In this document: in pieces, positions 34,633 through 43,632 of the stretch
Layout of the letters: each line of letters opens with the position of its first letter
How positions within the stretch are numbered: the first letter of the stretch is position 1
Origin: Parabacteroides distasonis
Lineage (GTDB): Bacteria > Bacteroidota > Bacteroidia > Bacteroidales > Tannerellaceae
NCBI GenBank assembly: GCA_015060925.1
Contig: SUXM01000001.1
Location: 1-64,000 of the forward strand
DNA length: 64,000 nt
Direction: 5' to 3'
The notes under the pieces: generated by a model
What the model was told of the DNA's origin: nothing
Databases searched by the model: none
Seen by the model: the letters and a program-made list of their open reading frames with translations, nothing else
Made by a program: the position numbers and the translations under genes

Positions 34633-37600
34633 TTAGAATGTTACATCAACACCGAAAGAAACGGTTCTTACAGGCACATAACCGAAGTTTGTACCACCTG
34701 TGAAGTTGTATTGTGGGTCCATACCTTTCAAGCAGTTGAACAATACCAAGTTGTCACCGGTTGCAGTGAAGCGAACATTTTGCATTTTAAGAGACTGCGC
34801 AATCTTTTTAGGCAATGAGTAACCCAAAGTGATATTCTTGATTGCCAAATAAGAGGCATTGATCAAATCTGCATCTGTTACGATGTAGCTCTTACCTACT
34901 TCGATGCGAGGGATGTCAGTGATGTCACCCGGTTGTGTCCAAGCACGTCCTAAGTGAGCGTGTTTAGCCTGACCGATGTAGTTACCATATAACAAAGTAC
35001 GATAAACACTATCATATACCTTACCACCGATAGAGTAGGTACAAAGGATGTTCAAGTCGAAATCTTTCCATCTGAATTCGTTAGAGAATGAACCATACAA
35101 GTTCGGGATACGGCTACCCTGGATTTCTTTGCATTTGGTTGCTTCAGACTGGTTGTTAGTGATGTATCTTTCACCTACTTGGTTACCGTTTTCATCTTTT
35201 TCCCAAGCCCAATACAACTGCTGTCCGGTAGCAGGGTCCACACCTGCAGAATTAGCTGTGTAGAATGAGTTCAAGGTTTCACCCTCTTTGATGATGTAGC
35301 TACCAGAGATGATTTCCGGTTTGTCAGCCAATTTCAAGACCTTGTTCTTCACTGTAGATCCCATCAAAGTCAATCGCCAGTTGAAATCTTGTAACTTGAT
35401 GATGTCACCGGCAAGTGTGATATCCCAACCTGTATTGCGCATACTACCGATGTTCTTGTTGTAACCGTCGAAACCTAAAGAGGATGCCATCGGGAAAGAC
35501 ATCAACATGTCACTTGTTTTACGGCTGTACCATTCTACAGACACAGAAAGACGATCAAATACACGACCTTCGATACCTACGTTCAAGTTACCGTTCTTTT
35601 CCCATTTCAAGTCTTTATTTTCCAAAGAAGAAAGACCAACTCCACTCATGCTGGCATTCGGCCAACCTAAATCATAGAATGACTGCCATGCGTAGTATGT
35701 TCCTAAGTTGTCATTACCCTGTACACCGTAACTTGCTTTTACAGACAAGTTGTTCAACCATTCTTTGTCTTTCAAGAATTCTTCTTGAGAGATACGCCAG
35801 TTACCACCGACAGACCAGAAGTGACCCCAACGGTTGTCTTCGTGGAAACGAGAAGAACCGTCTGTACGATAAGAAGCTGACAAGTAGTATTTGTCATCAT
35901 AGTCATATTCCACGCGAGACAAGATAGATTCCACTGCGTAGTTGTCTTGGTATGAAGATGCATCAGAAATAGTAGTTGCTGCATCCAATTCAAACAAACC
36001 TCCAAATGGGAAACCGGTCTTGGTTGCACCTAAATACTGATAGTTGTATTTGTAGAACTCGTGACCTACCATTGCAGATACATGATGTTTACCAAATTCA
36101 CGGTCGTAGCTTAAAATCTGGTTGAAAGTATAACTTGATTTACGAGTTGTATATTTGTCGATAGTACCCTTAACAGCTACAGAGTTACCGTTGTACGGGT
36201 TGTAGTAGGTCATACCTGCATTGTTAACCAAGTCGATACCATAGTTTACAGAAAGTTTCAAACCTTCTAACGGACCCTCTTTCAAGTCACCGATGGTTGC
36301 ATACATACGAGCACTCAAGTTGTCACTTGCAGAAGAGTATTTGTCATCATACAATGTAGCGATGGTGTTCCAGTCTGCGTTAGCACCAGCCGGACGGTTT
36401 GTACCGTAGTCAAATACCGGTTCGCCAAGTGCATCCATTACAGTAGCACCGGTAGCATCCTTTTCAAATACCGGGAAGATCGGAGCCATTAATTGAGCAG
36501 TGTACCATACGTTAGAGTTACCAGAAGAGTTTTCAACAGCAGTGTTGCTTTCGTTGCGTGAGAAGCTGGCGTTCATACCTGCCTTCATCCATTTAGCAAT
36601 TTCAGAGTCGATGTTCATACGTCCGTTGAAACGTTCGAAGTTTGTTGTTTTCAACATACCTTCTTCGTTCAAATAACCTACAGAGAACATATACTTGGTC
36701 TTTTCAGAACCACCGTTCAAAGATACATTGTATTCTTGGCGTAATGGGCTGTCAGCCATCGCTTCATCCATCCAGTCTTCAGAATATTTCAAAGTAGCAT
36801 CGCTACGTACTTTACCGGTAGTCGGGTCGATCAATTCAGTGATAGAGTAGTTGAACGGGTTGTACTGTTCGTTCTTACCAAAGATAGCAGTAGCACCGCT
36901 CTTCATGTTGTTCAATGCACCTACAGCAGCATCAGCATAGCTCAAACCGCTGTTAAGCATCAAGTCGTTTTTGTAAGATTGGAATACAGTTTCAACGTAA
37001 CCCTTTTCATCCATTGTTTCGTAACGAGGGATAGAACGAGAAGCGAAACCCCAGTTTGCTTTCAAGTTTACTTTGATCTTACCCTGGTTACCCTTCTTGG
37101 TTGTGATCATAACCACACCGTTTGCACCACGAGAACCATACAATGCACCGGCAGAGGCATCTTTCAAGATAGTCATTGATTCGATGTCGTTCGGGTTGAT
37201 AGATACGATGTTACCATCGTAAGGGATACCATCCACTACATACAACGGAGTTTGACTTGCGTTGATAGAACCGAAACCACGGATAACTACAGATACACCT
37301 GAACCCGGCTGACCTGAACCTGAAGTAGTCTGTACACCTGATGCCAAACCTTCCAATGCTTTGGTTACGTTGGCAACCGGTCTTTGAGCAATCTTTTCAG
37401 ATTTGATGATTTCAGCAGAACCGGTGAATGATTCTTTTTTCGCTGTACCGTAAGCAACAACCATGACTTCGTCCAATAGTTTGCTATCTGGATACATGAC
37501 AATTTGTAGGTTTCTCTTTACCTGTACTTCTTGGGTCTTTAAACCTAAGTAAGAAACCATAAGAGTTCTTGCAGAACTCGGCACTTCTAAAGAGAAGAAA

Positions 37601-37770
37601 CCATCTAAGTCGGTCACTGAACCAATTGTTGTACCTTTCACAACAATTGATGCGCCGATTACCGGCTCATTGTTCTCAGCAGAGATAACCGTACCGGTTA
37701 CCTTTGTTTGAGCGTGAGCCATTCCAATACCTATTAATAGGCAGAACAAAAGGGATGTTAACCTTTTCAT
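34633..37770 (-). CDS. SusC-family TonB-dependent receptor, left cassette (ON in this orientation)
   Basis: 1045 aa from the ATG at 37770 (an upstream GTG is disregarded). Signal peptide 1-20 (ending AHA), carboxypeptidase-D-like domain 22-95, plug (DEVMVVAYGTAKKESFTGSA, VIRGFGSINASQTPLYVVDG) and barrel ending VSFGVDVTF. Codons 65-74 (SSARTLMVSY) carry the inverted repeat shared with the right-cassette susC. The promoter, leader, signal peptide and first 64 codons thus lie on the invertible segment. In the given orientation this gene is complete and expressible. Confidence 0.94.
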   Translation of the reverse strand: MKRLTSLLFCLLIGIGMAHAQTKVTGTVISAENNEPVIGASIVVKGTTIGSVTDLDGFFSLEVPSSARTLMVSYLGLKTQEVQVKRNLQIVMYPDSKLLDEVMVVAYGTAKKESFTGSAEIIKSEKIAQRPVANVTKALEGLASGVQTTSGSGQPGSGVSVVIRGFGSINASQTPLYVVDGIPYDGNIVSINPNDIESMTILKDASAGALYGSRGANGVVMITTKKGNQGKIKVNLKANWGFASRSIPRYETMDEKGYVETVFQSYKNDLMLNSGLSYADAAVGALNNMKSGATAIFGKNEQYNPFNYSITELIDPTTGKVRSDATLKYSEDWMDEAMADSPLRQEYNVSLNGGSEKTKYMFSVGYLNEEGMLKTTNFERFNGRMNIDSEIAKWMKAGMNASFSRNESNTAVENSSGNSNVWYTAQLMAPIFPVFEKDATGATVMDALGEPVFDYGTNRPAGANADWNTIATLYDDKYSSASDNLSARMYATIGDLKEGPLEGLKLSVNYGIDLVNNAGMTYYNPYNGNSVAVKGTIDKYTTRKSSYTFNQILSYDREFGKHHVSAMVGHEFYKYNYQYLGATKTGFPFGGLFELDAATTISDASSYQDNYAVESILSRVEYDYDDKYYLSASYRTDGSSRFHEDNRWGHFWSVGGNWRISQEEFLKDKEWLNNLSVKASYGVQGNDNLGTYYAWQSFYDLGWPNASMSGVGLSSLENKDLKWEKNGNLNVGIEGRVFDRLSVSVEWYSRKTSDMLMSFPMASSLGFDGYNKNIGSMRNTGWDITLAGDIIKLQDFNWRLTLMGSTVKNKVLKLADKPEIISGSYIIKEGETLNSFYTANSAGVDPATGQQLYWAWEKDENGNQVGERYITNNQSEATKCKEIQGSRIPNLYGSFSNEFRWKDFDLNILCTYSIGGKVYDSVYRTLLYGNYIGQAKHAHLGRAWTQPGDITDIPRIEVGKSYIVTDADLINASYLAIKNITLGYSLPKKIAQSLKMQNVRFTATGDNLVLFNCLKGMDPQYNFTGGTNFGYVPVRTVSFGVDVTF
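37549..37578 (-). repeat. left inversion site (inverted repeat L)
   Basis: 30 bp inside susC, identical except one base to the reverse complement of 38171-38200. It contains the palindrome AGTTCTTGCAGAACT (37564-37578), a suitable tyrosine-recombinase crossover site. Confidence 0.88.
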
Positions 37771-37893
37771 AGACACACTTTTTTTGTTTAACGTATATAA
37801 ATAAAAATATTTATTCTATTTCTTATGTGAAAATCAAACGTTTAAGTCTGATAAACTAATACCTGATAACCTAAAAACTTTCCAAAGAAGCCG

Positions 37894-37901
37894 CAAATAT
37901 A
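37894..37901 (-). promoter_or_regulatory. -7 element of the invertible promoter
   Basis: Leftward TATATTTG, 124 bp before the susC ATG, inside the invertible segment. The -33 box is not an exact TTTG. Confidence 0.55.
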
Positions 37902-38011
37902 AGCATAAATTTGTTATTATATCTAAAATATGTGTGTTTTTTTAAAGAAAATAGGTACTTCTCAAGCTGTTAAAGAGTTTTTTCTAACACCGAACTATTT
38001 TTTATTTCATC

Positions 38012-38091
38012 TATTACGGAACAATTAGTTCATATATTATGAAACAAAAGTTTCACATATTATGGAACAGATGTTTCGTATATTATGAAAC
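38012..38091. promoter_or_regulatory. phased dyad array in the invertible segment
   Basis: Units beginning TATTAY start at 38012, 38035, 38058 and 38081, an exact 23-bp period. Three contain a dyad of form GRAAC-N4/5-GTTYC (e.g. GAAACAAAAGTTTC); the fourth is a half unit. They lie 110-200 bp upstream of the invertible promoter and 80 bp from the right crossover site, so they may bind a regulator or an accessory recombination protein. Confidence 0.7.
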
Positions 38092-38155
38092 TTTTTATAC
38101 CTACATGGAAATATTTATTAGTCGCCTATTTTATTTCCCTCATATGTATTAATGT

Positions 38156-41125
38156 ATGAAGGATATGCGTAGTTCTGCAAGAACTCTGATGGTTTCTTAC
38201 ATCGGTATGAAAACGCAGGAAGTTGAAGTGAAACGCAACTTGCACATTGTCATGCATCCGGATAACCAGATGTTGGACGAAGTCATGGTTGTTGCTTACG
38301 GTACAACGAAAAAGTCTTCTTTTACCGGTGCTGCTTCAACCGTTCGTGGTGAAAAGATTCAGAAAATGCAGGTTTCTGATATCTCTAAATCTTTAGAAGG
38401 TACGATTGCTGGGGTACAAATTGCCGCAGAATCAGGTACTCCGGGTTCAAGTGCAAGTATCCGTATTCGTGGTATTGGTTCTATCTCAAGTAGCCAAGAA
38501 CCGTTGATCGTAGTGGATGGTGTTCCTTATGAAGGTTCTTTGAACTCTATCTCTACTCAAGATATTGAAACATTGACTGTATTGAAGGATGCAGCTGCTA
38601 ACTCTATGTATGGTGCACGTGGATCTAATGGTGTAATCATTGTGACAACTAAAGGTAGCAAATCTGGTAAAGCGAAAATCAATTTTGAAGCTCGTTATGG
38701 TTTCAATGCTCGTGGTGTAAAACCGTATGACGTTATTACAGATGCTGGTGAATATTACGAAATGATGTATGAATCTTATCGTAACAGTTTGATCCCTTCT
38801 AAAGGTTATGCTGGTGCAAGCCAATATGCTGCTCAAAACTTGATTTCAGGTCTTTTGAAATACAATAAATTTGTAGGTGTTGCTGACAATGAATTGATTA
38901 ATCCTTTGACAGGTAAATTGAATCCGGCAGCGACCACTTATAAATGGACTGATGACTGGACTAAAGATCCGTTTGAAAATGGTTCTCGCCAAGAGTACAA
39001 TATCAACATTTCAGGAGGTAACGATATGACGCAGGCTTATGCCTCTTTGGGTTATTTGAAAGATGAAGGTTACATGGTTGGTTCAAACTTTGAACGTATA
39101 TCAGCTCGTGTTAAAGTGGATCAGAAGATTGGTAAGTTTGTGAAAGTCGGTGGTAACATTGCTTATGCGAATACAAACAGAAGATCATTCGGTGATGAAG
39201 GTAGCAACTATTCAAATATTTTTATGTTCTCTCAGAACATAGGTCCGATTTATCCAATTTACTTGTATGATACAAATGGTCAATTGATGTATGACGAAAA
39301 GGGTAATGTTCGTTATGACTTTGGTTCTGAATACAACCGTCCTTATTCTTCTGAACAGAACCCGTTGGCTGTAGCCAAAGAAAACATCAATAGTGTTTTG
39401 CGTGACAACTTAAGCTCACGTGGATATTTGGAAGCTAACTTCTTGAAAGACTTTAGATTTACATTCAATATTGCGTATGATGTATTTAATACGAACCAGA
39501 CTGAATTTGCAACACCGATTGGTGGTGATGCATTCAATGTTGGTGGTCGTGGTTATAAATACAACACTCGTCGTGGTGCTTTGAACATCAACCAGTTGTT
39601 GAATTGGACACGTCAGTTTGATGCGCACAATGTGACAGTATTGTTGGGTCATGAAACAAAGAATGACAAGTACAGTTATATGTATGGTCACATGACTAAT
39701 TTTGCTGATCCGACTAACCCTGAATTTAGTAATGCTTCACAATATCAAGGTTTGAGCAGTTATACTGCTGAATATGCATTGGAAGGTTATTTCGCAAAGG
39801 CTGAATATAACTACGATAACAGATATTATGTAACCGGAAGTTTCCGTCGTGATGGTTCTTCTAAGTTCCATGAAGATAACCGTTGGGGATCATTTTGGGC
39901 AGTAGGTGCTTCTTGGAGAATCAAGGAAGAGGCGTTTATGAAGAATGTTGATGTGATCGACAATTTGAAATTAAAAGCCAGCTTTGGTACACAGGGTAAT
40001 GATAATATATTGAATGACGGTTATACTATTTGGAAGGCTTATTCTGATTTGTACACTGTGGAACGTGTAGATGGTGATGCTGCATTTACCAAAGTGTTGC
40101 GTGGGAATAAGGATTTGACTTGGGAAAAGAGTAACAACTTCAACGTGGGTGTTGAAGCAGGTTTGTGGAACCGAGTGGATGTGAATTTTGATTTCTTCAT
40201 CAAAGAAACAAAAGATATGTTGTATAAAAGTCCTTTGGCAACATCAGAAGGTAGTCCGACTTTCATTTATCGCAATGAAATGGATATGAAGAATACCGGT
40301 ATCGAATTTGATATCAATGCCGATTTGGTTGATACAAAAGATTTGAAATGGAATATCTCATTGAACGGTACTCATTACAAAAACAAATTGACAAAGTTAC
40401 CGGTATCTAAACCGGCAGAAGAATATCCTGATGGATACAACTATGGTTTGTATTGGAGAAAGTTAGGTGGCTCTTTGTATGATTTCTATACGTATGAATA
40501 TGTAGGAGTTGAAGCTGAAACAGGTAAACCTATGTATAATAAGTATGAAGAAGATGAAAATGGGAATGAAGTAGTTTCTACAACTACAGACATCAACGAA
40601 GCTACAAGACGCCAAAGTGGTAAAAGTTCTATTCCTAAATTCGTAGGTGGTTTGGCTACTACATTGGAATCTCATGGATTCGATTTGACTATCCAAACTG
40701 CATTCCAATTGGGAGGTTATGTATATGATAGCTCATACGCAAGTTTGATGAATTCAGGTGATGCCGGTCAGAACTACCATAAAGATATGTTTAACCGTTG
40801 GACTCCGTCAAATACAAACACCGATATTCCGATGTTGAGTTACCAAACTCAGAACCAGACTATCAACAATGGTAACTATGTGGATTATTTCTTGACAAGC
40901 GCATCTTATTTCAGTTTGCGTAATATAACATTAGGTTACACATTACCTTCTGTTTGGATGAAGAAAGCCAATATTGATAAGTTACGTATTTATTTGACAG
41001 GTGACAACATCTGGTTGCAGTCAAAACGTAAAGGTTTGGATCCACGTTTGTATTTTAATGGTGATACAAACTTCTCATACTCAGCTTTGAGTACTTATTC
41101 TATCGGTGTAAACCTAACATTCTAA
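38156..41125 (+). CDS. SusC-family receptor, right cassette (silent, lacks export signal)
   Basis: 989 aa as written. From codon 6 it aligns with residue 65 onward of the left SusC (SSARTLMVSYIGMKTQEVEV), so signal peptide and most of the carboxypeptidase-D domain are missing. Plug (DEVMVVAYGTTKKSSFTGAA, RIRGIGSISSSQEPLIVVDG) and barrel (ending YSIGVNLTF) are intact with no frameshift, which argues against decay. The ATG at 38156 (MKDMR) is fortuitous and no promoter is visible. Plug and barrel differ substantially from the left copy, so inversion would change ligand specificity or antigenicity. Confidence 0.9.
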   Translation: MKDMRSSARTLMVSYIGMKTQEVEVKRNLHIVMHPDNQMLDEVMVVAYGTTKKSSFTGAASTVRGEKIQKMQVSDISKSLEGTIAGVQIAAESGTPGSSASIRIRGIGSISSSQEPLIVVDGVPYEGSLNSISTQDIETLTVLKDAAANSMYGARGSNGVIIVTTKGSKSGKAKINFEARYGFNARGVKPYDVITDAGEYYEMMYESYRNSLIPSKGYAGASQYAAQNLISGLLKYNKFVGVADNELINPLTGKLNPAATTYKWTDDWTKDPFENGSRQEYNINISGGNDMTQAYASLGYLKDEGYMVGSNFERISARVKVDQKIGKFVKVGGNIAYANTNRRSFGDEGSNYSNIFMFSQNIGPIYPIYLYDTNGQLMYDEKGNVRYDFGSEYNRPYSSEQNPLAVAKENINSVLRDNLSSRGYLEANFLKDFRFTFNIAYDVFNTNQTEFATPIGGDAFNVGGRGYKYNTRRGALNINQLLNWTRQFDAHNVTVLLGHETKNDKYSYMYGHMTNFADPTNPEFSNASQYQGLSSYTAEYALEGYFAKAEYNYDNRYYVTGSFRRDGSSKFHEDNRWGSFWAVGASWRIKEEAFMKNVDVIDNLKLKASFGTQGNDNILNDGYTIWKAYSDLYTVERVDGDAAFTKVLRGNKDLTWEKSNNFNVGVEAGLWNRVDVNFDFFIKETKDMLYKSPLATSEGSPTFIYRNEMDMKNTGIEFDINADLVDTKDLKWNISLNGTHYKNKLTKLPVSKPAEEYPDGYNYGLYWRKLGGSLYDFYTYEYVGVEAETGKPMYNKYEEDENGNEVVSTTTDINEATRRQSGKSSIPKFVGGLATTLESHGFDLTIQTAFQLGGYVYDSSYASLMNSGDAGQNYHKDMFNRWTPSNTNTDIPMLSYQTQNQTINNGNYVDYFLTSASYFSLRNITLGYTLPSVWMKKANIDKLRIYLTGDNIWLQSKRKGLDPRLYFNGDTNFSYSALSTYSIGVNLTF
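38171..38200 (+). repeat. right inversion site (inverted repeat R)
   Basis: Counterpart of 37549-37578 with one mismatch (38188). Core AGTTCTGCAAGAACT at 38171-38185 is a 6-3-6 palindrome read in frame as Ser-Ser-Ala-Arg-Thr, exactly as in the left susC. Confidence 0.88.
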
Positions 41126-41153
41126 TAAAACAACCTATTTAAAATAGAAGAAT

Positions 41154-42647
41154 ATGAAATTTTCAAAATATATTGCAGCAAGTATGATTGCTATGGGTTT
41201 GACAGCTTGTGGTGATTCGTATCTTGATACCGAATATACAGAATATTTGGATGAAACGGCTGCAGCTGAAGCAGCCGGTAAAAATCCGGATGTATTCTTG
41301 AATGGTGCATGGTCTTGGATGGTGACATTTGGTCAAACAAGTACTTCTCATGATGACTTTGGATATATGGGTTCTTTGCATGCCACTGACATGATGGGAC
41401 AAGATATCTGTATGGCAGCCTCTCACTGGTTTAACTATGATTATCAGTTGGATAATCGTTTGGAATCTTATCGTCGTACAAAATGCCACTGGACCAATTA
41501 TTATACCATGGTTGCAAAGGCAAATGAAATTATCAATTTGTATCCGGAAGGTGGTGAAACTGTATCGCAGAAAGGTTTGTTGGGACAGGCTTATGCAATG
41601 CGTGGTTTGGCTTATATGCACTTGATACAGTTGTACCAGTTTACTGTAAAGGCTGATGGTTCGGTGAATAGTGAAGCTCCCGGTATCCCATTGATGTATG
41701 TGGCAGCTGATGGTAAGACTGAAGAGGAAATTGCAGCAGCAAAGGCTCGTAATACTGTTGCTATTGTTTTTGACCAGATTGAAAGTGACCTTTTGAAGGC
41801 TGTTGAAAATTTGGAAGCAGGTTATGTTCGTCCAAATAAGAATTACATTGATGCAAGTGTAGCCAATGGTTTTTTGGCTCGTTATTATTTGTTGAGCCAG
41901 CAGTGGGAAAAGGCTGCTACAACTGCCAACAAAGCACGTAACGGTTACAGTATGATGGATAATAGCACAAGCGGTTTGTTTGATGGTTTCATGACTGTCA
42001 ACAATAAGGAATGGATGTGGGGGTTTGCTCATACAACTGAAACACAGACTACTTTCGCTTCATTCTTCTCTATGATTTCAAACTTTGCTCCGGGTTATGC
42101 CGGTATCGGTTATGCTCCTCGTTTGATTGATGCGAAGTTGTATTCTCAGATTCCTGATACAGATTATCGTAAAGGTTTGTTTAATGGACCGGATGGAGAT
42201 GCAAACCAGTCAACAACTGCGGCTAAGTTACCTTATGCAAGTTTGAAATTTGGTGACACCGGTGACTGGACTATGCATTATGTTTATATGCGTGCAGCTG
42301 AAATGGTTTTGATCGAAGCTGAAGCATACGCACACATGAACCAGGGTGCTAAAGCTGCAGAAGTATTGAAAGTGTTGATGTCTGCTCGTCAACCGAACTG
42401 GAATAGAGCTTCTGTTACAGTTGATGATGTTTATTTGCAGCGTCGTATCGAATTGTGGGGTGAAGGTTTTGCATTCTATGATTTGAAACGTTTGAATAAG
42501 GGTATTGACCGTACATACGAAGGCAATAACCACTTGCCAAGTTATGACCTTAAGGTGGATGCACAGGATGTAAGATGGACATATCAGATTCCATTGTCTG
42601 AAATCCAGGAAAACAAATTGATCAACGAAGAAGATCAGAATCCATAA
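41154..42647 (+). CDS. SusD-family lipoprotein, right cassette
   Basis: 497 aa. SPaseII signal (GLTAC19), SusD fold (QAYAMRGLAYMHLIQLYQFT, APGIPLMYVA) and RRIELWGEGFAFYDLKRLNK near the C-terminus. 28 bp behind the silent susC; presumably expressed only after inversion. Confidence 0.93.
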   Translation: MKFSKYIAASMIAMGLTACGDSYLDTEYTEYLDETAAAEAAGKNPDVFLNGAWSWMVTFGQTSTSHDDFGYMGSLHATDMMGQDICMAASHWFNYDYQLDNRLESYRRTKCHWTNYYTMVAKANEIINLYPEGGETVSQKGLLGQAYAMRGLAYMHLIQLYQFTVKADGSVNSEAPGIPLMYVAADGKTEEEIAAAKARNTVAIVFDQIESDLLKAVENLEAGYVRPNKNYIDASVANGFLARYYLLSQQWEKAATTANKARNGYSMMDNSTSGLFDGFMTVNNKEWMWGFAHTTETQTTFASFFSMISNFAPGYAGIGYAPRLIDAKLYSQIPDTDYRKGLFNGPDGDANQSTTAAKLPYASLKFGDTGDWTMHYVYMRAAEMVLIEAEAYAHMNQGAKAAEVLKVLMSARQPNWNRASVTVDDVYLQRRIELWGEGFAFYDLKRLNKGIDRTYEGNNHLPSYDLKVDAQDVRWTYQIPLSEIQENKLINEEDQNP

Positions 42648-42668
42648 TTTTATAAAGAATAAGTAAAG

Positions 42669-43445
42669 ATGAAGAATATATTTAAAACTTTAATCCCTTG
42701 TCTTGTTTTGGCTTTCGGTGTAACCAGCTGTTATGACGAAATGGAAGATAAGTCAAGTATTGACTCACAGTACGAAAAGGCAAGTAATGTGACTGTCTCT
42801 TTAGGTGAAGTTTCTGTTGTTAGTTTCTCTGAAATTGCGGCAAATGTAAGTGTCAGTGATACCATTGGCGTATTAGAAGTTGGTGTAATGGTTTCTAATA
42901 CCCAGGATTTTTCGAGTTATACGGCTTATGCAGAAGAGAATTTGGCATTGTCTTTCAAAAAAGCTATTACAGGTTTGTCTGAAGAAACAACCTATTATGT
43001 ACGTGCTTATGCTTATACTGTAGCAGGTGGTACGGTTGTGAGTGAACCTGTATCTGTGAATACTCCAGCTGCTCCTATCTTTGATTTGAATGGTACTTAT
43101 ACTTGTGTTGAATATGATGAATCAGGAACATTGAATGGTTCTTATAAAGTAGCAATCGCATTTGTAGCAGGAAGTACAACAGAGGTGGAAATTACCAATA
43201 TTTGGGAAGGAGGTATGACTGTTTCCGGTACATTTGATCCTGCTACTGGTAAATTGACTATTCCTGCTAACCAAGTTATTCTTGTCCATCCTTCTTATGG
43301 GGATGTATGGATTGAAGCAGAAGATGGTGTCGCACTTGTTGGTCAGTTTACTGCAAAAGGAGGGTTCTTGAATACAGGTGTGTTCGGAGCTGTATGTAGT
43401 GCTGGTTATTTTGGCTATCAATATTTGAAGATGACTCATGATTAA
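42669..43445 (+). CDS. right-cassette surface lipoprotein
   Basis: 258 aa, SPaseII signal (GVTSC21). An N-terminal fibronectin-III-like domain (about 40-135, TGLSEETTYYVRAYAYT) and a C-terminal beta domain (about 140-258, FDLNGTYTCVEYDESGT) are visible. It occupies the same third position and size class as the left-cassette lipoprotein but is diverged in sequence. Likely surface ligand-binding accessory. Confidence 0.75.
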   Translation: MKNIFKTLIPCLVLAFGVTSCYDEMEDKSSIDSQYEKASNVTVSLGEVSVVSFSEIAANVSVSDTIGVLEVGVMVSNTQDFSSYTAYAEENLALSFKKAITGLSEETTYYVRAYAYTVAGGTVVSEPVSVNTPAAPIFDLNGTYTCVEYDESGTLNGSYKVAIAFVAGSTTEVEITNIWEGGMTVSGTFDPATGKLTIPANQVILVHPSYGDVWIEAEDGVALVGQFTAKGGFLNTGVFGAVCSAGYFGYQYLKMTHD

Positions 43446-43472
43446 GAATATTCTTATTGTGATAAGAAGGCT

Positions 43473-43501
43473 AAAGGGAGGACTAAACGTCCTCCTTTTT
43501 T
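43473..43501 (+). terminator. terminator of the right cassette
   Basis: GGAGGAC-TAAAC-GTCCTCC stem followed by six T residues, 30 bp after the lipoprotein stop and before the recombinase gene. Confidence 0.85.
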
Positions 43502-43632
43502 GTGTATTTGGGTGGTTATGCCTATTTGTTATCCTTGAAGTATAACTTATATACGAAACCTTGTTTACTGGATTTAAACTGTTAAAAATGGAATCTGTCA
43601 TAATATTATATTAATCTTAAATTAAATGTACT

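Larger units (their letters stand above)
37564..38185. mobile_element. invertible promoter/signal-peptide segment
   Basis: About 620 bp bounded by the two dyad cores. It holds the leftward promoter, leader, ATG and first 64 codons of the left susC, plus an array of dyads near its right end. Inversion would fuse the same 64 codons in frame to the right susC, giving a 1048-aa protein. The 385 bp without a gene (37771-38155) hold only the promoter and dyad array. Confidence 0.82.

Noticed and set aside
37930-38010. Possible small RNA or leader peptide in the invertible segment
   Set aside because: No hairpin-T-run or start codon with coding-like sequence; only AT-rich DNA.
38156-41125. Right susC as a decayed pseudogene
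   Set aside because: No frameshift or stop over 985 codons, intact downstream susD and lipoprotein, and an inversion site exactly at the truncation.
41163-42032. 289-codon open frame on the minus strand within susD2
   Set aside because: It is antisense to a clear SusD gene, Cys/Ile/Thr-rich with no recognisable domain, and reflects codon bias of the real gene.
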